Shown piece after piece: positions 48,746 to 59,752 of a stretch of DNA of 64,000 nt; the first letter of the stretch is position 1, and every line of letters begins with the position of its first letter. Both the position numbers and the translations under genes were made by a program. Under the pieces are notes generated by a model that saw nothing but the letters and a program-made list of their open reading frames with translations, did no database searches and had not been told where the DNA came from. This DNA is from Dactylorhiza incarnata (lineage: Eukaryota > Streptophyta > Magnoliopsida > Asparagales > Orchidaceae). The stretch spans positions 124,001 to 188,000 of the forward strand of contig JAWHQI010000714.1 in assembly GCA_033032865.1 (NCBI GenBank). Reading direction: 5' to 3'.

Positions 48746-51046
48746 AGCAAGTACTTAAAACTTCCTATACAAGGAATAATGCTTCCATAACTCATAACAA
48801 AATTGCCATAGCCTTATTTCACCCTAATACAGCCACTGATAGTATATCAAAGTCATACAAGGTCATAAGACCTTGCATTTTATTTTATTAAGGAAAAGGT
48901 GGCAATTTCAATTATTAGGAAGAAAAGTACTTAGATGCCTCTAGAAATTCCCATTAAATTACCTAAGACATTTTATGCCCTTACAAACATATCCACAAAG
49001 TTCTGAGCCAAGGCTAGAACATTGGGTCCTATGTCCTTCACAAATCCCATCTTGGCACCCTTAAGTGTTTACCCTTAGGGTTTTAGGTCAAACCACCCTA
49101 AAGGCTCCAAATGGACCATTAGGGTGTGACAACAGCATTTGTATATCCATACGTTGACACCATCATGATAGGAGGAAGCTAATACACTCTACTCCTCAAA
49201 ATGACCTAAACCCTAATTTGACCATTAAAGGCCCTCATTAGGGTTTCCAATTTTGCATATCAAATCAACTTCAAATGGAGTGAAATTTTAGGTAAGCACT
49301 ACCCATGTACCAAAGAGTATGCCACCAAAGTTTGGTGTCATTTGGATATCACATGCCCCAAAAATCAACTTAATTTGAATATTTTATCTACCACTAAAAC
49401 TCTAGGTAAACATGTCCACCAAGGGCTGTCCCTTTGGCAGGGGGTGTCCCTAGAGTATACCAACCCATGGTTAAAAGCACAGCTCCAAAGCTTGAAGGGT
49501 TTGACCTAGGTAATTTTTCTAATGGACTGACCTAGTGTAGGACCAGTCCTAGTAAGACAGCTCCCTAGGGAGCTGTAGGTCACCAAATGACCTAAACTCA
49601 AGGCCAAATGAAAGTTAAGACCAAGGCCTACAACTTTCATGTTGGGCACATTTTCTAAATCGGCAATTAAGAGGCCTTAATTAATTATTTAAGAGGGCTG
49701 AATGAATAAGGCAGAATATCATAGCTTTTGAATTAATTAAATCCAAGAATAAACGAGATCTGCACAGATCTTGACGCAGATCAAGGGCAGGCGCGTCGTC
49801 TTCCTCCTTTAGCCGACGGCCAGGATTCAACCGCACTGGGCCGACTTTCTCCCCCATTTCCCGGCCACCTAGTGGCCACCACCGCCACCACCTTCGTGGT
49901 GGTCGGGGCTACAGCTCCCGGCGACATGGCTGCATGAGGGGGCGTTTTCCGGCGAGCCTGGGTGGCTTGATTTGAGCCAATTTTCAGGAAATCGACGAGT
50001 GGATTCGGGCTCAATTGAGCCCGATCCTTCAATGTTTTGTGATGAGAAGCTAGCATGGGGGGAGGGGAGGAGAAACGAACCACTAACGGCGCGTGGCGGC
50101 GGCTCCGGCGGCGGTTTGCCATGGAAAAGCTTAGCTCCGGCGATCCTGCTCACAGCCGCGATTCTACACCAAAAGCTCTGATCCAAGGGGTGTTCCCGTC
50201 TGCTCTCGACCTCCTGAAGCTTGTGTGGGGTTGGATTGGGATGATGAGGCCTTTATGGATGGTTTTGAACTTGAGCCTCCTCGGTCGTGCCTATTGCTGC
50301 CATCCTCCTTCTCCAGCTGCCCCCTTGCTTCCACCTGTGTCAAGGTCAGACCCCCAGCAATCAGGGAAGGGTCCAATACTGATTGGGGGAGGAGTGTAGA
50401 GGAGGGGAATGCTCTTAGCTTTTTTTCTTTATGCTTTAAGCCTTTTTGATCAAGCTTTTGGTCCCCCCCCCCCCTCCATTGATTAATCAAACTCATATTA
50501 GGGTTCAGTCCTAGGGCTGATTGGACATGACTTAGGTCCATGAGTAAGATTAATTAATTGGGGTTGGGTCCCATTCAATTAGGCTTGAAATTCCCCTTAA
50601 TAGGCTATGCTGACCATGGTGGACTTTGGTCAACCATGGTGAGTGGGTTGACCCCACTTGGGGGTCATGGGTCCCTTAACCTCGCCCAACATTGGTTGGT
50701 CCATGGTGGGGCTCCAATTGGTCCAATGTAGCCTTAAGGTGTGATTTTGACATAAATTGAGCTAGTGTTGACTTTGGTCCAATTGGTCAACTAGTTGACT
50801 AAGTGATGGGGCTTTTGGGTCAAATGAGTTCCTCAAAGTGTTTAGAGTGTGGTGGTAAGGTCAATTTGAACATTTGAGGGTCAATTGAACCCTAATTGAC
50901 TTAGTTGAGGGGCTTAGGGTTAGGTTAGTTTTTGAGCTTTGGAGTGCACTTAGCAATTTCTACCCTAGCCTAAGGCCCTTGAGGCCACTCACCTCACCCT
51001 TATGCCCTATCATTCCAATGGGTCTAGAATGATTGGGGATGTTACA

Positions 51047-51435
51047 TCACACTTGTGCGGCGACTAAAGAAGCTCAGTCCAAGATACATGGGTCCCTATA
51101 GGATCCTGGAGTGGATCGGCCCCTTGACCTATAGACTGGAGCTGCCGCAGGAGTTGGCCGGGTTGCACGACGTCTTTCCTGTCTCTTTGCTTAGGAGGGA
51201 ACTTCTTCGGCCAGAACAACTATTTACTGCTACAACAGTCCTGATAACATCCTACCAAACAGTCCGTTTGGAGCCAATACGGATTAATGAAACAGCTGTC
51301 CGAGTCGTGCGACGAAAGAAAGTTCCGCTGGTGAAGGTCCTTTGGTCTAACCACGGACAGGAAGAGCATACATGGGAACCACTGGATTTGATGCAACAAC
51401 AATATCCAGAACATTTCAAACCAGGTAATGCTTAG
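51047..51435 (+). pseudogene. pol: G4 pol part 3: integrase C terminus and chromodomain
   Basis: It resumes immediately after G5, in frame with 35890 once one tcaca is removed. It has LSPRYMGPYRILEWIGP (integrase C-terminal fold) and a chromodomain, VKVLWSNHGQEEHTWEPLD, then a stop at 51433-51435. No break is visible in this part. About 95 bp later, after a GAGGATGAAATTATTTTC stretch, the 3' LTR begins. Confidence 0.94.
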
Positions 51436-51531
51436 TTGCCTTAAGTTTGTATGATTAATCAACTTGGTCTAAAACCCCGTACACCCATTCTTAATTTCGA
51501 GGATGAAATTATTTTCTTTTGTATTGGAATT

Positions 51532-53723
51532 TGTAACATCCCCCAAAGTACTGGACCCCTAGGGTATTTTTGTCATGATAAAGTCATGACAAAAATAGGA
51601 TAAGAGACTAAGGGTACCTTAGTGACAAGTTGATTAAGAGCACAACACCATGTTGTGCACTTAGCCACTATGGGTCACCCCAATTTAAGGAGAATCAAAG
51701 GGTAAACCAAGAAGGGGAGAAGCACCACAAGCATCACTTTTATCCATGGGAAGAACACCTAGGCTAAATTAAGGCATGTTAGGTGATATATATGGTTTCG
51801 GTGCCCCTTGATCATTATAAGAGCCTTTGACCTGACTAGGTCAAGTGCCACAAAAAGACCCAACTTGACATACTCCATGATAGTATAGGTCAATTAGACT
51901 GAGTTTAGTTAAATTGACCACACCAAACCCTGCCTAAACATTAGGGTAGACAAATGAGACCAAATGGACCCAATAGGATAGGTCAATTTTGAGAAATTAG
52001 GATAATTACCCAAAAAGCCCCAAATTGACCTAAATGTACCAATCCCCTCAATTGACCTTCAATTCGTCCAAATTTGATCAAATTGGTCACACCAAACCCC
52101 CTATGACCATTAGGAGACACTAATGGGGCAACATCGACCCATTGGGGTGGCACAATTTTGGGAAATTTGGCCAATTACCAAAAAGCCCCAAATTGGTCTA
52201 AATGAACTAATTCCCTCAATGGACCTTCAATTGACTCAGTGTGATCAAATTCAGCACCCCCTAACACTCCAAGATAACTTAGGGAGTCTAATGGGTCCAC
52301 ATTGGACCCTGGGACAAGCCAACTTTGGCAAATTAAGCAAAATTACCAAATTGCCCCAAATTACAATTTATGCCATTATGGTTCAATTGGCCCTCAATTG
52401 GCCAAATTGACCTAGCACAACCCTTCCTAGAGTAGTATATGACACCTAATTGAACCAAGGTGCATATTTAATTTTGGAGGATTAGGGCAAAGTCACCAAA
52501 ATGCCAAAATTGCTTCTATAAGCAGTTATGTGCAACTAAACCTCATATGACCCCACCATGACTTAATTCCTTTTGGAATAGGTCCATAGGGTCTAAGGCA
52601 ACAATGTGGGTCAGTCATATTGGATGGGGTGAGCTTGGGTCAAGCCCAAACCAAAAGGCCCCAATTTGGCCTATTTGAGTCAAGTGAGCCCAAACCCAAA
52701 CCCAAGCTCCAAAATCAATTGGACTCAACCCACTTAATCCAGCCCACAAGAGTGAGGAGGGGACTGAATTGCTGAAGAACAAAGGGGATTTGAAGGAAGC
52801 CCAAAGATGGTGGTGGTCGACCACCGCCATGAAGGAATTCAAGGAGAATTCATGGAGTGGTGGACACTTGGCCACCACTCCTTTTCTGGATTGCTCGCAT
52901 AATCCCCAGAAAATGCAGGCACATGGAGCTGAGCTGGCAACAGTTGAGAGGAGGCGGAGGAGGAAACAAGGGAGCTTGACGGCCACCTTAATGGCAACTC
53001 CCCAGCTTTAATTCATTGCGGGCCAAATCTTCCCTCCCCTGGCAGAAATTTGAGCTCAGGCCTGTGGTTGGTTGGCTAAGAGGTGCACCATTGTTGAAAT
53101 AGCCACCCACAATGGCTGCTAACAAAATAGTTACCCCAACTGAAATTTCACATGCCGCCAGCTTCAGAATCACAAGAGAGAAGAAAGCCCCCTGCTAGCT
53201 AAGGAAATCGAGCCCTGCTCGACTATGAGTTTAAGGAAATTGCAGGAGAAATTCAAATGGCCCCTAAGAGAAATACACGAGCAATGACTAGGACCCAGAC
53301 AAGTTTTCTCCCCCTCTCCATCAATGTTAGATATCATTATCTTTCCTTGTTGATTCAAGTTGTGCAATGTTGATTTCACCATTTCGATTTTTATGCTCCT
53401 ACCCAAAAAATGCAACATGTCGGAGGCCATCTCCGGCCATCCCAGGCCAATCGAACACCACCAGTCAATGACCAAATGTCAGCTGGTGGTGGTGGCTTGG
53501 GCGTTTTGCCAAAAAAGGTGGGAGGTCACCGGAATCAAGGGCCAATGTTGCACCAAGAGTGGTCTATCTGGTCCCTTGACTGGCTGGGGATGATGAGCCC
53601 CAACCGTTAGATCTGGGATGGATTGATAATTGCAGACATTATATGATATAATTAAAGAAATGTAAATTTTTTCACACATATTGCAAGATCTTGTATAACT
53701 TATTTTGGGCCCTTAGAAGCCTC
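51532..53723 (+). repeat. G4 3' LTR, first 2.2 kb
   Basis: It starts TGTAACATCC and aligns with 25690-27922 of the 5' LTR, with many substitutions and small indels. It breaks within cttagaagcctct, where S2 starts. The remaining 5 kb should lie beyond the window. Short frames such as 52615-53011 overlap on both strands and are not genes. Confidence 0.9.
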
Positions 53724-54156
53724 TGATAGTTTATATCGGATGTAGTATTAAACACCTAGAGGGGGGTGAATAGGTTTCGTTTAGTCTAGGATTAGTGTTT
53801 TCTGATTTTAGGTTAGTAAAGTATCAAGCAAAGAAAACACACAAAGAGATTTATAGAGGTTCCTCAAGACAGGGTGTCTTGAGTAGTCCTCTTTCCCCAT
53901 TCACCTTTCTAACAATGAGTTAGACAAGACCAACTTCTCCAAACTCAGCTCCAAGATCCTACATCACAGATCCCACAGGATCTCTCAGGTTTTCCCAAAC
54001 CCTACCTCAGGCACAACAGCCCTACCTCAGAGGAATCCACCTCCTACAACTCAGACCACCTCCCGGCCCTACCTCAAGCTGACCTCTCAGCTCTACAACT
54101 CAGGCCAATCAGCCCTACCTCAGATCACACACTAATCCTACCTCAGAGGAATCCAC
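53724..54156 (-). mobile_element. S2: end of a Sirevirus-like LTR
   Basis: Its left edge TGATAGTTTATATC replaces the expected G4 text (acagaacttacac). The motif cacctagaggggggtgaatagg, read on the minus strand, matches the C-run plus ctctag ending of the S1 LTR, so this is the end of a minus-strand copia LTR. A diffuse repeat of CCTACCTCAG (five copies, 54003-54150) follows. S3 interrupts it at 54157. Confidence 0.72.
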
Positions 54157-54265
54157 TGTTGGATCTGATGGCGCCCTTAGAGGGGGGGTGAATAAGGGAT
54201 TTACTGTTTTTTGAAATAAACATACAGATTTTACCAAAACAGAAAAACCTTTTTTGCTCTATCGC

Positions 54266-54301
54266 TAACGCCTGGCGTTAAGAGTTAACGCTGGCGTTAA
54301 C
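54266..54301. repeat. TAACGC/GCGTTA palindromes near the S3 LTR end
   Basis: TAACGCC-T-GGCGTTA (54266-54280) is followed by GTTAACGC-TG-GCGTTAAC (54284-54301). Confidence 0.9.
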
Positions 54302-54849
54302 TCTCTAGAAAAGTAGTTTTACAGAAATATTCAAAATGATTTTCTTTATGAAATACAATTCCAGAAAAAAAATTAGATATACTAAAAAAGAATTTTATAT
54401 TTCATAAAAATGATTACAAGGATAATATTTCAATAACGCTTGAAATTGGAGGCGACAACTTGAAAAATCTCTTTTTGTTCCTTCACCGGTCCTTCTCCCA
54501 AGGACCGGTTGGCTATAGCCTATCTATCCCCAGATAAGGCCTCTAGCCACCCCTAGATCTACCCTTGACCTAGTCGCCATGCACAAGGCAGTGAATTACC
54601 CCTAAGCCGCACAAGGACCTAGTCGCCACACACAAGGCGACGAATTACTACCGTTACAAGAAAATATAAAAAGATAAAGATAAAAATTAGAACAAATGAC
54701 TCCCTAGAATGAAAAGCACTGAAGGAGATGTTGAAGATACGCCATGACCACGTCGGAGTTGAAGCGAGCGTCCTTCTTCAAATTTGTCGTTGGAAATCTC
54801 ATTCTCACTCTTGTTCGTCAATGTTGGTGTTGGGAGTTCTCTCTGAATT

Positions 54850-56559
54850 TGATGGCGCAAATCTCACACACCGCTATAGGCGGTAGCTCGACTGCAACAC
54901 GAAACGGCAGTGTACCGATCGTTCAAGTAATAAAAAATGAGGAGTAATCCCAGAGTATCGAATCTCTCAAGGAACACAGTAAGGTGGAGTTAGGTTTCGA
55001 GGAAGGACTTGAGATTGAAGTCCTTAAATCGGATGGAATGCGGGGGAGTTGGGTTGGCTTTTGGAAAATAAAAGAAAACAACTATAACTACTCCTATGCA
55101 ATGCCGCTATGCAGTGCTTCGCTTGGCGGGATGGATGAATACGTAGGCCTTGAACGCGCTACTTCGTAAGGGCGGATGGACGAGTAGGCAAACGGATCGA
55201 ACTATGCAGGCCTTGAGCGCGCTACTTCGTTAGGCGGGATGGAATACACGGGCCGCAATGCCACGCTTCGGTAGGCGGATGGGCGAGTAGGCTAACGGAA
55301 TGAGGGTCGCAAGCACCTCTTCGACAAGCATGCCACTAGCAATTGCTAGTGCGGCACCGGACGTGACGGCGGGATGGAGGATGGAATGGGGCGCACCTCA
55401 AGCACACAAATAAACAAAAAAGGGTATTTCACATAGACATGAAATAACTTTAAATAGCAAGGTCTATAGTGTTCTTCATCAAAATACAAAAGATCTAACT
55501 ATTACAACAATCAATAAGAGGAGAACAAGGCAAGAAATCGACCGAATCCGAAGTCTCGTTGTAGATTCACGGTTGGAATCGCCGGGTTGTCAATCCGCGT
55601 CCAAGCTCGGTCCGCAACTACGTCCGGGGTAGAGAGAGCTGTCACGACTCTCCAATGGACCCGTCTTCTTCGTGTCACGATCCGGTAGGGGTTGCAAACT
55701 TCCTCTTGCTTGATGGCAATGGCGGCTAGGTCTTCCTTTGGAGCTCTTGGATGAAGGAGGAGGCCGAGAGGAAACTCCGGCTCAAGATTGGCGTGAAGAA
55801 CAAGCCCGGAGCACCTCTAGATGGTGGGCGGCGATGGAGGGGCGAAACTGGGCGCTCTGGAGCAGGAAACGGCGGAAGAAGACGATGGATCTGACCTAAA
55901 TCGCGAGCAGCGGAATTTATAGGCGCTGGAATTAAACAGTGCGCACGGTCATTGGCGCACGACCAGTGGTCGTGCGCACTAGAATCCTGTGATCGTGCGC
56001 TCTGCCTGGACGGAGCCTGCAAGGTCAGAAATTATGAAATGACATGTTCGCACGACCGGTGGCGCACGACCGGTGGTCGTGCGCACTATCGTAGGTGGTC
56101 ATGCGCACTGGTTGAAACAGAACTCATGAAATTGATGCTAAGTGCGCACGAATAGTGGCGCACGACCGGTGGTCGTGCGCACTAGCGTAGATGGTCATGC
56201 GCACTGCACCAAACAGAACTCATAAAAAGGGTTAAGTGCACACGATCAGTGGCGCACGACCAGTGGTCGTGCGCAATAGAACCGGTGATCGTGCGCAGTG
56301 TTCCTGTGCAGAATTGCACCGGAAACACCTGCACGACACCTGTTCCAACGTACGACACCATTCTAGCCACTGAAAGTGGGACTTAACATTGCAAGAAAAC
56401 TAATAACAAAGAAAGATACGAAATAACACCAAAATGGGCCAAGACGTGCACATAGCAAGTGATAACAAATATAAGCTAAAACAAAGCTAAAGTGCAGTGG
56501 AATGACTAGATAAACGGCCCAGATGAGTCCATATATGTGTATATAATCGGGACTCATCA
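54850..56559 (-). repeat. N1 3' LTR (1710 bp)
   Basis: It differs from the other LTR at scattered bases. Several differences are CG in one copy and CA in the other (for example ggtcatgcgc near 56098 against ggtcgtgcgc near 61001), as expected from deamination of methylated C. It contains four 23-bp palindromes. Confidence 0.94.
55955..56274. repeat. four CpG-rich palindromes in N1 3' LTR
   Basis: Arms GCGCACGACC and GGTCGTGCGC flank AGT or GGT at 55955-55977, 56062-56084, 56158-56180 and 56252-56274. Extra half-sites (gatcgtgcgc, ggtcatgcgc) lie between. Most spacings are about 95-107 bp. Confidence 0.95.
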
Positions 56560-56573
56560 CACCCCCAGACTTA
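56560..56573 (-). other. N1 polypurine tract
   Basis: Minus-strand AAGTCTGGGGGTG directly precedes the 3' LTR start. Similar tracts recur inside the element near 57087 and 57977. Confidence 0.82.
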
Positions 56574-58297
56574 ACTGTTTGCGCGTCCCGAGCAAACAAA
56601 TTCTAAGCGAACTAGGAAAGAACAGTAGATGGCTTAATGATTATACTACAGAGTACCATGCGAAGTCGCATGCTCACGTGCATAAGAAAAATAGTAGAAA
56701 AGATTTCTGATTATAAAAACAGTTTATAAATTTCTAAAAGAGTAAAAGCATATTACACTACTCAAAATGGTGAACAACGGTGAATCATTCGGTCATGCAT
56801 ACGGAGAAAGTAAACTAAGCGCTGAGACGAGCATTGCTCAAGATCGGGATGCGGGAAAAACTCCACTGAAATCCATCAGTGTCGGTGACCATAAGCTTGC
56901 CCGGTCACATTCTCTCCACGGCACTGGTTTGACTCAAAAGCGTGAATCAATAGGACTTTAGGTTTTAAATGGGGCTTGGGTTTAGGTGAGGTATACAATG
57001 ATAAAGACGATGGTTCAAATACTAAACCCAAATGAGCTAATGCAGGAAACTATCCTCATTCACCACACAAACACGCGGTACACAACACCCCCAGACCTGG
57101 ACTTAACAGCATGGGTGCGTGCACCGCCTACTCCCAAACATAAATCTATACATAAAGATTTTCACTTAAACACTCCTTCTCTTTCCTTTCTTTTTAACTT
57201 CTTTTCTTTTTCTCATTTTTTTTTCTTTTCTTATCATTTTCAGCAAATAAACAAAAGGACACATCCACAACTTCACAAACATATTACCACATCAACAACC
57301 CAACTCGTGAAAATAATAAACAGCTAAAGCTCAGATTTGGGTGTGCGACTAGGATTGGCTTTTGGGCTTTGGTGAAATAAAAGTGGGGCTGAATCAAAGA
57401 ACGGGTAGGCACGACTGGGCTAGCGAGGATATAGCGGTATGGATAGGCACAAAGGCTCAACCGGGCCAAAATGATGGCCTATATCAGATTCACACAATTG
57501 ACTAACCGTATACCCATGCTTCAAGAATCGCTTGGGGCAAGTTCTAGCCACCGAGAAAGATTATCCTTTCTCCCGACTCAAGCAATAAGAATCTAGCGAT
57601 CGTTTACACACATCCCTATGCTACCGTTTGATTCCACCGAATTCACCATTTGAGTAGAGTAAACAACATTTACACTAATAAGAAAAATATAAAACCATAA
57701 TTATAAAGAGAAGTCTACTCTACACAAATTTCTATGCAACTGAGCACTCGACTAGCAGCACTACTAGAGTCAACATTTTACTCTGCTACATAGTCCTAAG
57801 CCATCACCTAGACTTTCCCAAATAAGCAGAAGAATTAAATTCACAACGGAGCAAGCAAACAGATGAGTACGCGCTCAAGTGGGTGCTGTGGTGTGCAATG
57901 AAAATGAACAAAACATTTTAAATGAAATCTTCTAGTATGCAGTGCAATAGTGCACGTGAGTGGGCACAAAAACTGCTCTCCCCCAGACTTAAACTAAACA
58001 ATCCACAAAACATATGACATGAAAATCAGAATAGGGCTAGGGGAAGAGAGTACCCAATGCTCAGCAAGTGAGCATACCAGAAGATTGGCGTTTAAACCCA
58101 GACTAAGCTGCAGCATCCGCCATCCAGAAGAAGTACCTGCACGGGTCAGCTCCGCAAAACAAAAGAAGCAGAAAAAGATAAACTACAATAAACTACAGCT
58201 AACTAAACAGGATGGACTAAAAATAAAATGCATGAAAAGTAAGATAACTACTGGGGTTATTGTCATCCCAGCATGACTTATTCAAAAACTAAAGGTT
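56574..58297 (-). other. N1 region between ORF and 3' LTR, non-coding
   Basis: It has no long frame on the minus strand. There is a pyrimidine-rich stretch at 57170-57240 on the plus strand. Two further polypurine-like copies are present on the minus strand (GGTCTGGGGGTGT near 57087, AAGTCTGGGGGAGA near 57977). I recognise nothing else. Confidence 0.7.
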
Positions 58298-59500
58298 CTA
58301 GCTAATGGGCCTATGAAAAGAAAAGTGCACCGGTAACTGTTCTAATATGCGTGTCGGTAGCGGGTACCGATACGGCGAAAGAACAGTCACGCCTCTACCC
58401 GAATATAAATAATACCTGCTTGACACAGGTAGAGGGAAAAGAAAGTAAGAAGAGGAGGAGGCCTGGTCCTCACTCATCTCACAAAACACCTCCTTGCCTA
58501 GCAAGGTATCGTCAACAGGGGGGCAGCAGGAGGCAAAGGCAATGAGTGGAGCTTCCTCTATGGAGGGAGGATAAACCTCCTCACATAAGAAGATGCTCAC
58601 AACATTGACTTGAGCAAAATGCTCCAAGTCCTCCTGGGGTACCTGTAAAGACTCAACCTGCACAGGCTCGGAAGAAGAAGGGGGGTCAGGAAATAAAAGA
58701 GAAGAATGACATAAATAATCAAAAATCGGGGGAGTGGTCCCGGTCTCACTCCCAGCAAGATCCAAGGGTAGATCACTATCATCATCGTAAATATCATAGC
58801 AAGGGGAACTTGAGAACTCAGGAGCCTCAGTGGTGATTTGGACCTCCTCGTCCCATGAAGAAGTGCAAACCTCCTCATCAGAGAGAGTATCCTCCTCATC
58901 CCACCGAGGTGCATCATCGTGTTCAAAGTATTCATTCTCCCCCTCAGGGACAATGACATCCTCATCCCACTTTGGAGCACCCTCTGAGTCAGAAGCATCA
59001 CCCAGCTCCTTTACTTCGATAGGATCATAAAGAATATGTGTAGAAAAATCTTGCAAAGAAACTGGAGGGACAAAAAGATTCGGTTCCTCCGCAAAAAGAT
59101 CTGCTAAAGCCTCCCCGATGGAAAGAATACTTTCCTCATCAGACTCAGGTGCATCTAGGAGCTCCCATTCCTCTCCTTGTTGGCTAACAGATGAGTGATC
59201 ATCATCACTAGGAGTGAAGCCACACACAGGGAGTGAGGAGTCCGTGCACGAGACAAGCTCAGGGGTAGAGGGCACAATTGCCTCCATGGGTAAAGAATGA
59301 GTGATAGGGACAATGTCGTCATGAGTGGAGGAGCGGCGGTCAGGATTGAAAAGACGCGGACAGTCCTTCAATTCATGACCCTCTCCTCGACACAACAAGC
59401 AAACAATGTTCCTACACTGCCTAGCATTTAACTCATTCATTTGGTCCAAATAATAAACCATCTTGTCATTAAAGCTAGGTGAAATATCCCATGACGACAT
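58298..59500 (-). CDS. N1 zinc-knuckle acidic protein (400 aa)
   Basis: The start is the ATG of MSSWDISPSF; two more codons upstream lack an ATG. A CCHC knuckle, CLLCRGEGHELKDC, spans residues 34-47, the spacing of retroviral nucleocapsid fingers. The rest is strongly acidic and Ser/Pro-rich, with three W-D-E/D-E/D motifs (KWDED, RWDEE, SWDEE at about 177, 199 and 215) and a DDDSD tract. I see no capsid domain, protease or other enzyme motif. The frame is undamaged over 1.2 kb although the element encodes nothing else. It may be a Gag remnant keeping only RNA binding, or an accessory protein. Its function is not known to me. Confidence 0.8.
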   Translation of the reverse strand: MSSWDISPSFNDKMVYYLDQMNELNARQCRNIVCLLCRGEGHELKDCPRLFNPDRRSSTHDDIVPITHSLPMEAIVPSTPELVSCTDSSLPVCGFTPSDDDHSSVSQQGEEWELLDAPESDEESILSIGEALADLFAEEPNLFVPPVSLQDFSTHILYDPIEVKELGDASDSEGAPKWDEDVIVPEGENEYFEHDDAPRWDEEDTLSDEEVCTSSWDEEVQITTEAPEFSSSPCYDIYDDDSDLPLDLAGSETGTTPPIFDYLCHSSLLFPDPPSSSEPVQVESLQVPQEDLEHFAQVNVVSIFLCEEVYPPSIEEAPLIAFASCCPPVDDTLLGKEVFCEMSEDQASSSSYFLFPLPVSSRYYLYSGRGVTVLSPYRYPLPTRILEQLPVHFSFHRPIS

Positions 59501-59728
59501 TATCAATAAAAGAGCAGATACAATGAAACTGAAATTCTTTGCAAGGGAATCTACACAACTAAAAAAAACTCCTTGAATAAAACTTGCCTAAAACTTCAAA
59601 ATAGGGGGGAAAGAAATAAAAACAAACAACAGAAGATTAAAAGGCAAACAAAAAATAAAGCGGCTATACACACTGGAAGAACTACTATCTCTCGGCTCTC
59701 CCTCTCAAGAAAACTCACACGACTGTGT

Positions 59729-59746
59729 TCCCCGGCAACGGCGCCA
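59729..59746 (-). other. N1 primer binding site (tRNA-Asp type)
   Basis: Minus-strand TGGCGCCGTTGCCGGGGA lies six bases after the 5' LTR end. It is the known plant site complementary to tRNA-Asp, used by many Athila/Tat gypsy elements. Confidence 0.93.
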
Positions 59747-59752
59747 AAAACT

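Larger units (their letters stand above)
35891..51046 (-). mobile_element. G5: Ty3/gypsy chromovirus (Tekay/Del type), 15.2 kb
   Basis: It has LTRs of 5016 bp (35891-40906) and 5235 bp (45812-51046) and perfect 5-bp target repeats tcaca (35886-35890 and 51047-51051). The primer site lies beside the right-hand 5' LTR. Gag, protease, reverse transcriptase, RNase H, integrase and chromodomain are all on the minus strand in the gypsy order. The LTRs are very similar apart from repeat number and an ~87-bp deletion in the 5' LTR near 47500. Gag is open and pol carries several lesions. It sits inside G4 integrase. Confidence 0.96.
45812..51046 (-). repeat. G5 5' LTR (5.2 kb)
   Basis: It is collinear with the 3' LTR and ends at the tcaca target repeat. 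It has five 156-bp units instead of three, an ~87-bp deletion near 47500 and a longer C run near 50463. No gene is present. Confidence 0.94.
25690..53723 (+). mobile_element. G4: gag-less Ty3/gypsy element with 7.4 kb LTR, truncated in window
   Basis: The 5' LTR is at 25690-33098, followed by a primer site, a pol starting within the linker before reverse transcriptase, a chromodomain, and the first 2.2 kb of the 3' LTR (51532-53723). With G5 removed the interior is only about 3.3 kb. No gag or protease is present, so the element is non-autonomous. G5 is nested in integrase and S2 in the 3' LTR. The two LTR starts are clearly diverged. Confidence 0.9.
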
